From positions 318,210 through 382,209 of the forward strand of contig NW_004457654.1 of assembly GCF_000313135.1 (NCBI RefSeq): a stretch of DNA of 64,000 nucleotides, written 5' to 3'. Numbering within the stretch: the first letter of the stretch is position 1; every line of letters begins with the position of its first letter. Below, in pieces: positions 36,058 through 45,507 of this stretch. Below the pieces are notes generated by a model, which saw only the letters and a list, made by a program, of their open reading frames with translations, did not search any database and was not told the origin of the DNA. This DNA is from Acanthamoeba castellanii str. Neff (Eukaryota; Discosea; Longamoebia; Acanthamoebidae). The translations under genes and the position numbers were made by a program.

Positions 36058-36122
36058 ATTCTTTTTACCTCGCCAGACAGCACACTTTCAGTTTTGGCCT
36101 TTTCTTCTCCACAAGCGCCGTG

Positions 36123-38077
36123 ATGGAGGAAGGTAAGACAGCACCTAGTGGATTTTTCCCCTCTAAGAAGGACCAAAAATGGCGGCAGCGGCCTGCTGGA
36201 GGTGCTTTTCTGCCTCTTCGTACATCCTGCCGCGTAACAATGAATACACGAGCACGCCAACATGCTACTTTGTGCGACCCCCCCCCCCATTTCTCACCTT
36301 GACGTTGGTGGTGTGTGCAGCGGTGCAGGTTCACTTCCTGGGCACGTCGTCAGGAGTGCCCACCGCGACCCGCAACGTAACGTCACAGTGCATTCGCTTC
36401 CCCAGCGATCGCCTGTGGCTGCTTGACTGCGGTAATGTACCGCCTGTCCGCTCTCCACCGCTGCGCTCCTTGCTTTACACCGAGCGATGACCGGTTTTGG
36501 CACGATATACCAGGTGAGGGCACACAGCTGCGCTTCATCCATCACGGCCTCACCTTTGAGAAGATCGACAAGATATTCATCACCCATCTGCACGGGGTGC
36601 GCGCTGCGTCTCGCCCTCTCTCTCCATCTCCCTCGTGCGGCCGGCGCACAATCACTTACGTACGGGTCTTTGTTACGCCACAGGACCATTGCTACGGTAT
36701 TTTCGGACTTCTGATGATGCTGGCGATGAAGGGCGGCAAGCGACAATCGGACGTCGATGGCGGCAAGGTCCCGTTCGAGGTCGTCGGCCCGAAGGGTAAG
36801 CTCTGGCTCCCGACTCCCCAAGACGCAAGAGTTTGTTTGCTGACGTGTTTGGCGCAATTGCGGTGCAAATTGCCACTTTGCGCAGGCATCAGGGCGATGA
36901 TCGAGGGCGTGTTCGCCCACTCGCAGTCGTTTCTTAACTTCCCCATCGTCTATACGGAGCTGGACGAGGGCCAACCGCACGACTTGGGCGTGAAAGATGG
37001 TACTGGACGCCCAATTCTTGCGGTTTGCCCTCCCTCCTCCGTGATCGGCCGCAAACTGACACAACGCCAGACGGATGGCATGTGTGGGCCTACCCGCTGA
37101 CCCATCGAGTTCCATGCTTCGGCTACGTATTCAAGGTACTACGTTACCCCTGGTCAAGCTCTGGTTCAAGGCGTATGGCGAGTGTTTGCCGTTGAAGGTG
37201 TTGATTTCTGAAGCGCGAACGATCGCAGGAACCAGCGGAAAAGGGTACGTTCGACGCCCCGACTGCCACCTCGATGGGAGCGAAGGGACCACAGATCGGG
37301 CAGCTGGCCAAGGGCGGGAGCGTCACACTGGCCGATGGCCGCGTCATTTCGCACGCGGACTGCCTCGTACTCTTCCCTCCCTTTTCCGCCCTTCTCATTG
37401 CCCTGATTCTGCTCCCCGCTGTCAGCTCAGCCATGCGTGAGCCATGTGTGAATACAGCGACCAGGCAAAGAGGGCCGCTGCCTGGTCTTGCTTGGGGATA
37501 CGCACAACTCCGACAGCATAGACGAGGCGGCCAAGGGTTCGTTACCGATATTTGGATCGCACTTGCTTGCATATGTGGTGGAGAGAGAGCTTACACAGTT
37601 CCGGCTCCACGGTGCAGGCTGCGATCTGCTGGTACACGAGGCGACATTCGACGCCACCATGGAGGAGCGGGCGAGGGACACTGGACACTCCACCACGTAC
37701 GCCACCCTCGGTCTCATTCCGTTACACACACACACACACACACACACACGATGTTCCTGACCCGCTGCGCGGTACAGCGTGATGGCGGGACAGTTTGCCG
37801 CACGTGTACAGGCCAAACGGTTGGTCATCACACACTTCAGCTCCAGGTCACCTTCTCCCCGTGGAGTCCTTGCTTGTTCTTCCCCGGCCCGCAGGTGATA
37901 GACCGCTCACATGGACCATCATGGTGCAGATACGAACAGCCGTGGAACGAGGAGAAGGTGCCGTCCATCGAGGAGCTGCTGGAGGAGACCCGCGCCCAGT
38001 GCCCCGACATAGCCGCGGCGGAGAACGTCTTCGCCGCGCACGACTACTGGTGGATCGATCTTCCCAAGAAGACGTGA
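36123..38077 (+). CDS. tRNase Z (ELAC-type, short form)
   Basis: A metallo-beta-lactamase-fold endonuclease that removes tRNA 3' trailers. The first exon is only 10 bases (36123-36132, MEE plus one base) and joins after an intron at 36320 to AVQVHFLGTSSGVPTATRNV, the canonical tRNase Z start. The zinc-binding histidine motif ITHLHGDHCYG is split exactly after THLHG by an intron (about 36598-36684). Later landmarks are VVGPKGIRAMIE, GVKDDGWHVWAYPLTHRVPCFGY, LLGDTHNS, CDLLVHEATFDATMEERARD with GHST, ARVQAKRLVITHFSSRY and a C-terminal DLPKKT. All metal-ligand motifs (HxHxDH, the late His and Asp) appear intact. There is no second lactamase half, so it is the short ELAC1/bacterial-like form. It lies 65 bases downstream of a tRNA-Ile gene. 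Confidence 0.93.
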
Positions 38078-38682
38078 GCTTGACTGTTCTCGAGCTCACC
38101 GTCTTCCTCTCGCGTCGCGTGTGTGCTCAGGCAACCGCGCGTTCTCTCGCAACCGTCTGTCTCGTTACCCGCTCGCCCGAGCTTACTCACATTCCTGACT
38201 CAAGCGGTGCTCGTACAGCGCTTTTTCCAAGAATTTGAAGTATTTCATTTACTGTGTGGCAACGGGGCAGAAGTCCCCTCGTTACCGTGGCTGTGCGAGG
38301 GGCGCAAACAACGGGCGTTCGTTGGGCGTTTCATTTTCCGTGTGTTTCCCTTGTGTGTGCATTCGAGGCCGCGAGACTACGCGCGCAGGTGGATACCGTT
38401 GTTTGGTGCGGGCTCCTTTGCCCCCCCCCCCCAATAACGTTCACCACCTCGCCTTTCGGTTGCCATTCGTAGAAGAGAGGAAGCAGAACCCATCACCATC
38501 GCTATCACCGACCCATCGAAGAACAAACAATCAAGGAGGAGGAGAACGAAGGAGAGAAGAACGAAGGAATAATTATTAGTTATTATAAATATTATAAATA
38601 TTTATCCCGGACTCAAACCAACGACCACGACAACAGCAGCTGCGGACCCGATTGATAAAGACAGACAACGAAGGAAGGAAGG
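38078..38682. promoter_or_regulatory. 3' UTR of tRNase Z and promoter of Ras-family gene
   Basis: A 605-base stretch without a supported exon. It contains a C12 run at about 38421-38432 and a strongly A/T-rich block at 38567-38605 with a TATAAATATTATAAATA core, about 90 bases upstream of the Ras ATG and the likely core promoter. Confidence 0.5.
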
Positions 38683-39798
38683 ATGGCCCACAGAGAATAC
38701 ACACTGGTGGTGATGGGCGCGGGTGGCGTCGGCAAGAGCGCCGTTACTGTACAGGTACGTTTCGTTCGTCTTCGGCCGGTATCCAGCCAAAAATCTTCTT
38801 CGTCTTCTTTCTCATCTTCTTCATCTCCCGAGACCCTGTGGTCATCTCTCATCGCTCATCAGCTTCTTCTCATCGCAACGTTGGTCAATCTTTGGGCGGT
38901 GATCTGACATTCAATTTTGCTCCATTCATTTCCAGTTCGCACATGGAAAGTTCCTCACGCGCTACGACCCCACCATCGAGGACTCCTACCGGTACCTTCA
39001 CCCTCCCTCACCCTTTACCATCTTGCCCCCCCCTCAAATCTCCCTTCGTTCTCTTTCTCTTCGCGTTCGTTCTTTTTTTCTGTGGACACACGTGAGACGA
39101 AACCAGACCACCGCCCATTCGTGCGCTATAATTGTTTTGTTTTGAGCAAATGAAAACGTTTGACTCTTATGCGTCGTGTTGCAAACCATCGGCGGGCTTG
39201 TTCTTTTGTTGTGGAGGTTGCCTGCTGCTAACGCGAACACAACAACAACAACAACAACAGGAAACAGCTCGAGGTGGACGGCGTGGCGTGCACGCTGGAC
39301 ATTATGGACACGGCCGGTCAGGAGGAGTACACAGCGCTGGTCGACCAGTTCATGAAGAACGGCCACGGTTTCGTGTTGGTCTACTCCATCACCTCCCCGA
39401 CCACCTTCAAGCTCATCAACGACCTCCACACACGGATTCAGCGGTACTTACCCACCACCACCACCACCGCGACGACGATGACGACGCTGGGCTTACCGAG
39501 CGTGGAATGGTTGGTTTGGTGGTTGACTGTGCACAGGGTACATGGGATGGAGATGCCGATGGTGCTGATCGCGAACAAGTGCGATCTGGAGGACCAGCGG
39601 GAGGTGCCCAAGGAGAAGGGCGAGCAGTGGGCCAAGGACCGCCACTGCCCGTTCTTCGAGGTGTCGGCCAAGACCAACCACAACGTCAACGAGTGCTTCA
39701 TCGCCGTTGTCAAGGAGATCAACAGCTGGCGAGATGCCCACCCGGACAAGGCCGCCAAGGTGGAGCCCGCCAAGAAGAAGAAATGCTCCCTCTTTTAG
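38683..39798 (+). CDS. Ras-family small GTPase
   Basis: Four exons (38683-38754, 38936-38991, 39261-39443, 39537-39798) give exactly 190 residues, with clean GT-AG junctions. All G motifs are present: G1 GAGGVGKSA, switch I YDPTIEDSYR, G3/switch II DTAGQEEYTALVDQF, G4 NKCD and G5 EVSAK. A Lys-rich hypervariable tail ends in the CAAX box CSLF, so the protein should be prenylated and membrane-bound. Switch I (DPTIEDSY) is the Ras/Rap/Ral effector sequence. Gln61 is present (AGQEE). Position 12 is Ala rather than Gly (GAGGVGKS, reading G10-A11-G12), the usual Ras numbering being G10-A11-G12-G13. It belongs to the Ras subfamily; Rap versus Ras is not resolved. Confidence 0.95.
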
Positions 39799-40021
39799 GT
39801 GGCCTGCCGAGATGACGCCATGGCACTCACCCCGTCTGAGTGAGCGGCACCACAAGCACGCACCGTTCTTTTCTCTTGCGTTTTATTGGTAGTGATTAAT
39901 ACACAATGTACATTTACCTCCAACCCGCACTAAGTGAGATGTAACATTGTGTGCGGTGGCCGCAGGAACGTTGTCAATTTCAATTTCTGGCGCACTTGGG
40001 CCAAAAAGAAAAGGTAGATGT

Positions 40022-40092
40022 CGCCCCGCCCAGATTTGAACTGGGGTCCCAGGTACCAGAAACCTATATGCTGCCAACTACACCATGAGGCG
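40022..40092 (-). tRNA. tRNA-Gln (CTG)
   Basis: A 71-nt cloverleaf on the minus strand. The D arm is identical to the Gln(TTG) gene at 45100 (GTGT-AGTTGGC-AGCA). The anticodon loop is TTCTGGT (CTG), and the T arm is CCCAG-TTCAAAT-CTGGG. The acceptor CGCCTCA/CGGGGCG has an A-C mismatch at the base of the stem. Confidence 0.82.
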
Positions 40093-40266
40093 GACTTGTA
40101 TCACCACCTGTGCTAGTTGCGTTCTGGCTCTCCTGTTGCCGCACCCAGGTTCTGGCGTTATTTTACCTCCCGTTCTGCTCCTCATGAGGAGAAGCCTCTG
40201 GTGTTGCGAGCTTTGGGAGTGTAAACGTTCGTCCAAATTACAATTATCCTCTTACGATGCATACGG

Positions 40267-40338
40267 GGCCGGTTAGCTTAGTTGGTAGAGCGTGGTGCTA
40301 ATAACGCCAAGGTCGTGGGTTCGATCCCCATACTGGCC
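40267..40338 (+). tRNA. tRNA-Ile (AAT), copy 2
   Basis: Base-for-base identical to the gene at 35986-36057. The similarity continues for about 17 bases downstream (ATTCTTTTT then CCTCGCC), while upstream sequence is unrelated apart from one or two bases. It has a T6 terminator. Confidence 0.95.
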
Positions 40339-40578
40339 ATTCTTTTTTCCTCGCCCATTGTTGCTCGCCTTCTCGAGTAGACAGTGACCGCAGGCACGAG
40401 AGGAACGTGTAAAGCCCAGCTAGCGCGTGAACACAAGGATGGTATTTCAATGAACCCCAAGCTGGGATGCACCTTCTGCCGAGCTCTTTCAAACCCCTTT
40501 CCTGCGCCCTGGGCTCTCCCTGTCCACACCGTGTGTCGCACGACTGCTACTTGCCGCTCTTCACGCGGCTGGAGCATT

Positions 40579-40841
40579 TTATTGTTGACTCTCCTTGTCC
40601 CCGGTCTGGTCGTCTGGGAAGAAGGCGCGGTTCATGGTGAGGGTGAATTGCTTCATGGCGGCCTCGACCTGGCGCAGCTTGGCTGTCTGCTTTGTGGCAC
40701 AGCCTCGCGCGCCCGGTCGCGCTGCTCCTTGACTTCATCAAGTTCGGCTTTTGTTGCATCCAACTCGGCCTTCGCTCGCTCGAGGGCATCCCGCAGCGCC
40801 GCGCACCCCTCCTCGCGCGGTTCGGGTGAAAATAGTATCAC
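40579..40841 (-). pseudogene. Coiled-coil gene fragment, apparently frame-broken
   Basis: On the minus strand a heptad-rich stretch reads ALRDALERAKAELDATKAEL then DEVKEQRDRARE. A different frame continues KQTAKLRQVEAAMKQFTLT then MNRAFFPDD to a stop at 40581-40579. The two parts look like one coiled-coil C-terminus, but no intron of realistic length joins them, since the frame changes by one base near 40695-40710. No upstream exon or start was found before 41019. It may be the remnant of a longer gene, or a gene with a sequencing error. The product is not recognised. Confidence 0.35.
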
Positions 40842-41018
40842 CCGAAAGACTTTCTAGTTATGCGCTGCGGTGGTGTACTCAAACTTGCACAAGTTGCTGG
40901 CAATGCAGGGTAGCTGTGGTTCAAGATGCATCTTTGGGCCGCGTGATGTTGTGTGGTGGCGGTCTCTTTGCTCAAAACCTGGCACCGACGTGAGTCGATT
41001 GCTTGATTGATCGGCCTC

Positions 41019-43763
41019 TCAGAGTACGGTGATGTTGTGTTCCTCCTGCAGGTTGGTGCGCACGGTCTTCTCGATGCGGTGGATGAACTCGTAGTGGGTC
41101 TTCTGCTGCTGGAACTGCTGGTAGTACACCTCCTTGCCCAGCGTGCGACGGCAGTAGACCGCCCCGTTGTTGTCCCGCATCAACACCTGTGGTGGGTGGG
41201 CGGGTGGGTGGTGGAGGCTAAGCAACCATCTGGAGCGGTTCGAGTAGCTGGGTGGGTTGTGTACCTGGGACACGGAGGGGTCCTTCATGAACATGTTGTG
41301 GGCCTTGGCCGTCATCTGCAGGAAGCTTCGGTCCACCTCCTTCTGGGCCGTCGGCGCCGTGCCCTATTCATTTCAAATGAGGCCGAGCACTCAGCACAGG
41401 CCATGGGTGTGGAAGGGCAGAGTGGAGAGAAGGAGCACCTTGGCCATGCATGTGAGCTTCTCGTATGTGAGGAAGTTGTACTGCTTGGGCCCGTTGTCCA
41501 CGGGCTGGCGTTGAACGTGTGGTGAAGAAGAGTGAGACCACTTGAACCCAATAAATCAATAAATGAATAAATAAATCAATAAGAAGGGCGAGCGTCGTAC
41601 GCTGGCGGGCTTTTTGACGCAAACGGCGTGGGCTAACCGGCGGGTCGGAGGGCTGGACTTGCAGGCGCGGGCAAAGTTCTGCTCCATCGAGAGGAGCTCC
41701 GAAAAGCACAGTTTCTGGCCGTTGCAGTCGCAATGAGGGAGGACGCAACAACGTACGCGCGCGCGCGCGCGCACACACACACACACACACGCACACACGC
41801 ATACACACACACAACCACAACCGCAACCACAAACAAACACACAAGAATATAAGGCGTACGATGGAGTTCGTGTGGCGCGTATCGTACAGGGCGGACTGGT
41901 TCATCACGACAGCGAGCGATATGTGCTGCAGGCAAATGATGTAGAGACCCACATATTCGCCGTCCTCGTGCTCCTTCGTCATCACCTAACACATCAACAA
42001 CCAACCAACCAACCACCAACAATGACGACGACGATAAAGAGTTGTCAGACGAAGCGTGTCACCAGAGTAGCGGCCGCCGCGACCGCAGAAGAAGAGGAAG
42101 AAGTACCTCAGGGAGCCGAACGGCGCGCTGGGTCGGAATGCTGGAGGAAGACGAGGCGCGCTGGCCGCCCTTGTCGCCGGGACCCGGTGAGGCGTTTCCG
42201 CTGCCGCCGCCGGGCGGGGCGCTGCTCGACGAGGGCGGAGCTGAGCTGCGGGCCGGCTCCGTGTCGCGGTTCTTGCGCAGGCCGTGGAGGGCCTCCTTGG
42301 ACATGAAGGGGTGGTGCGAGGAACGCTCGGCATCGTCGATGTGCTGGACTCGCTTCCCTGTGTCCCTTCGCCTCGAACTCGCCTTCTGGAAGTCAGTATA
42401 TGGATATATATAATATTGGAATATATGCATGTAAGGTATGTATTGAAAATTAGAACGTTGAGAAATGTTAAAAAAAAGCAAGAAGCAGGGGTGGTTACCA
42501 TGATCACCACCAGATTGAGAATCCAACGAGTTGTGTCGACATCCAGGTGTGTGCAGAGGACACTGCAGTAAAGAAGAGAGAGAGAGAGGGATCAGCGCGC
42601 ACACCCAGGCACCGAATTTAGAGCGTCGCATGACAGAGTAGATCGTCGGCCGCGAACATGTGGTGTGTGGGGTAAGCTGGTGGATGGGTGGGTGGGTGTG
42701 GAACCTCTTGTCCCAGAACAGGACCCCGCCAAGGTTGAGCGGGTTGGCCTTGATGTCGTTCAGCAGCTGCGAGGCCGTCAGGAAGTAGCGATACGTGTTT
42801 CCTCGCTGCAGCCGCAGTAAGTAAACGCATAAGCGTCAGCTGTGTGTCGCGTGTGTCGTGTGTGTCGTGTGTGTCGTGTGTCGGCGGTGCGCACGCCAGG
42901 CAGCTCGGTGTAGGGCAGAGGATCGAAGGCGCGCATGATGTTCTTCTGAAGAGACTGCAGGAGCGGGATCAGCAGCGATCCCATCTCCCTAAACTTCTGC
43001 TGCAGCTCGCGACGTGAGCTGTTCTTGTATTGCTGCGACACAAATAAATGTTTGCAGAGTAACACACCCACCACACAACACACACAACACACACACACAC
43101 GAGAAGAGTGAGCACAACCACAATCACGATCTTTGAGGGAGGGCTGTGGCGGCAAAGCCCGCACCTCGAACACATCGGCGAAGGAGCCGTTGTAGAAGCG
43201 GAAGGCGCGGTAGAGCGCTTCCAGCTGATACGCCAGCGTGGCGTCCTCCTCGCCCATCGCGCTGCTCGTGAGCACCTGCGACACGTCATCATCAGCATCC
43301 GCATCATCACCATCATGAAGAGGAGGAGGAGGAGGAGGATGAAGAGGAGCAGCACCAGGGTGATCTTGCCGGGGAGGGACTTGAAGGCGATCTTGGTGCG
43401 CTTGAGGGTCACGACGTCGACGGGCTTGTTGGTGAACTTGCTGGCGAAGGCGATCATGGCGGAGCAGGCGCCCTGCAGGAAGAGCTTGCTGTCGCGGGGC
43501 ACCTCCTCGGGGTAGAAGTAGAGCAAGATGTCGTCGGCCTCGGCTGTCTCATCTTCGTGGTGCGCGTCGTAGAAGAAGAAGCAGCCGCGCTCGATGAAAT
43601 CCTCGGGCCGCACGGGGGTGCCGCCCATCAGATTCTGGCTCGAATTGGAGAAGCCGCCATCGGTGAATGAAGATGAGGAGAGGAGGGGCGGTGGGCCGGT
43701 AGCAAGCGGAAGGAGGCTGTCCCTACGCTCTAAGCTGGGCTGGGAATGCGAATTCGAGTTCAT
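41019..43763 (-). CDS. HPS4-like protein (BLOC-3 subunit / longin family)
   Basis: The start ATG is at 43763-43761 and the stop at 41021-41019. After a Ser-rich leader the first exon carries a longin-type domain: RGCFFFYDAHHEDETAEADD, ILLYFYPEEVPRDSKLFLQG, MIAFASKFTNKPVDVVTLKR, TKIAFKSLPGKITL. It continues in the next exon with ATLAYQLEALYRAFRFYNGS. The progression 'YFYP .. QG .. L(K)RxKxAxK .. L..FxFYNG' matches HPS4. The later exon YFLTASQLLNDIKANPLNLG with GVLFWDKR also agrees. A Ser/Pro/Gly-rich insert (about 42080-42390) precedes further exons such as EYVGLYIICLQHISLAV and a C-terminal ALGKEVYYQQFQQQKTHYEF-type helical end (GKEVYYQQF). HPS1-HPS4 (BLOC-3) is a Rab32/38 exchange factor for lysosome-related organelles; CCZ1-like function is the alternative. 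Confidence 0.72.
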
Positions 43764-43938
43764 ATCTCACTCCCTCCACAGCCAAGCCTTGAATGAAGAT
43801 TGGTTCCTGAAATGCAGGAAGAGTGCAAGGCCCTTGTTGAGAATGAGCTTCTGCGCGCAAGCGTTGCTTATTTAGCCCAATTTTTGATTTTGATTTTTGT
43901 CCGTATTTTCTTGAACGGACTATTTATTTGAATCAGTG
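43764..43938. promoter_or_regulatory. Compact divergent promoter (HPS4-like / histidine phosphatase)
   Basis: Only 175 bases separate the two outward start codons. It contains TATTTAG at about 43869 and TATTTATTTG at about 43921, one near each gene, as candidate core elements. Confidence 0.5.
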
Positions 43939-45003
43939 ATGATGGAGGTCCATCCCGGAGGAGCAACGAGCAAGGAATCGCGAGTCGTTTACATCACACG
44001 ACATGGCATGCGCCTCGATTGGGTGAAGCCTGATTGGCATCTTGAGAAAGGTTGGCACGTACACGCATCTTTCTTTTTTTCTAAAGCAACAGATTTTATC
44101 AGTTTGCATTGCTTGATGGCGCCATACCGTGAATCATGAACAGGGGAGAAGCCGTGTGACTCGCCGCTGTCGGAAGACGGACTGCAGCAGGCCCGGGAGC
44201 TGGGCCAGCGCCTGGCCGACGTCGACCTGGACTTCATCTTCTCGTCACCCTTCCTCCGATGCGTGCAGACGGCGGACGCCGTTGCGGCGGCCCAGCAGCA
44301 GCGGCGCCTACGTGGAACTCAACAACAACAACGCGGACGTGGTGGTGGTGCCAGCGACTATGATGATGATGGCGAGACAGCGGTGCCTATCTACATCGAG
44401 CATGCCCTGGGCGAGTGGGAAGACGGCAAACGGATCAGCCCACGAACGACGGCCGAGCTGAAGGCTATATTCCCTCGCATCGATGACGAGGCCTACACGA
44501 GCGTCGTTCCACCGCACCCGGCCGGTTACGATGATAGCGCCGGCGGTGGTGGTGCTCGCCTGGGCGAGACGGTGCACGAGCTGCATCGACGATGCGAGCG
44601 GTTCGTCGATTTCGTGAACGGGCACGAGGTGTTTGGGGCCGAGGGCAAGCGCATCCTGTTCGTGGGCCACGCGGCGTCGACGATCGCCTTCTACCGCGCG
44701 TGGGTGCAGGACCGCACGGCCGACTTCTTTCCGGCGACGTGCTCGCTGAGCAAGCTCGTGCTCCTCGGTGGCGACAACCATGAGGGCGAAAGTAAGAACG
44801 ATGAGGACTCGACCGCCGACGATGACACATCGCCATCACCAGCTTCATCATTGTTGTCACCGCAACAGCGAAGGAGCCCCACGAGCCGCTGGCGGACAGA
44901 ACTGAGTGGAGACTGCTCACACCTCTCCAGCGGACAGCAGAGGCCGTGGCGCTTCTCCGAGCACCACGACCAGGAGCTGGCCTTGGCCACCGCCAACCAA
45001 TAA
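43939..45003 (+). CDS. Histidine-phosphatase-superfamily (UBASH3/phosphoglycerate-mutase-like) protein
   Basis: Two exons (43939-44050 and 44144-45003) join in phase. The catalytic RHG motif is VVYITRHGMRLDW, at residue about 20, and the Arg-containing second motif FIFSSPFLRCVQTADAV follows. The catalytic Glu region is ALGEWEDGKR, and the second catalytic His is in ILFVGHAASTIAFYRAW. The sequence 'TRHGxRxDW..PxW' and the C-terminal FSEHHDQELAL fit the UBASH3/Sts-type or ecdysteroid-phosphatase-like branch. A His-acid phosphatase acting on phosphoproteins or small phosphoesters in the cytosol is expected. Two low-complexity insertions (QQQRRLRGTQQQQRGRGGGA near 44290-44350 and an Asp/Ser-rich stretch near 44790-44870) interrupt the fold. 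No SH3 or UBA domain is present. The first in-frame ATG is used. Confidence 0.85.
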
Positions 45004-45099
45004 AAAGAAAGCAAACTCACTCCAATTAACAAGCAGCGAACGTTGGTGCTTGCGCCAGTTGCGCTGCACGAAAAACTGGGGTGTTGCAATGTAATGTTT

Positions 45100-45170
45100 A
45101 GCCCCACCGAGAATCGAACTCGGGTCACGTGAACCAAAATCACGCATGCTGCCAACTACACCATGGAGCT
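45100..45170 (-). tRNA. tRNA-Gln (TTG)
   Basis: A 71-nt cloverleaf on the minus strand. The acceptor AGCTCCA/TGGGGCT pairs fully, with a G-T. The anticodon stem CGTGA/TCACG has loop TTTTGGT (TTG, Gln), and the T arm is CCGAG-TTCGATT-CTCGG. No intron. Confidence 0.94.
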
Positions 45171-45507
45171 TGAGCTGAGGGTACACAAGCAGGGCAGCGT
45201 GGATAATGGAGCTCTAAAATTGATCATTTCAGTGTTCAAAAAGATGTTGGGTGGCTGCTGTAAACAAACACACCCACAGGTACATCTACTGCCATACCCC
45301 TTGGTACACCTACTGCCATACCCCTTGCTGCCATTCCAGTGCACTCAACAAGCTTGTAGTACATTCAAGGAGGACCTTATTGATTATTCTTGGGAGTAAC
45401 AAGACGAGGCAAAGGCGGCGTGGAGTGTGAGGTCTGCACCACATGCAGGCCATAGAGGTGGGGAGCTCCGGGCGCTGGAACCACTTGTGGTGGTATTCTC
45501 TTCCTCT
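45171..45507. repeat. Spacer with a 24-base tandem duplication
   Basis: Lies between tRNA-Gln and the Nudix gene stop. It includes two adjacent copies of GGTACAYCTACTGCCATACCCCTT-type sequence (45279-45302 and 45303-45326, one mismatch), followed by a partial third. Otherwise it is probably 3' UTR of the minus-strand Nudix gene. Confidence 0.55.

Noticed and set aside
36061..36302. Open frames around tRNA-Ile that include a 'GIEPTTLAL' peptide, also seen beside the second tRNA-Ile
   Set aside because: The shared peptide is just the antisense translation of the identical tRNA genes.
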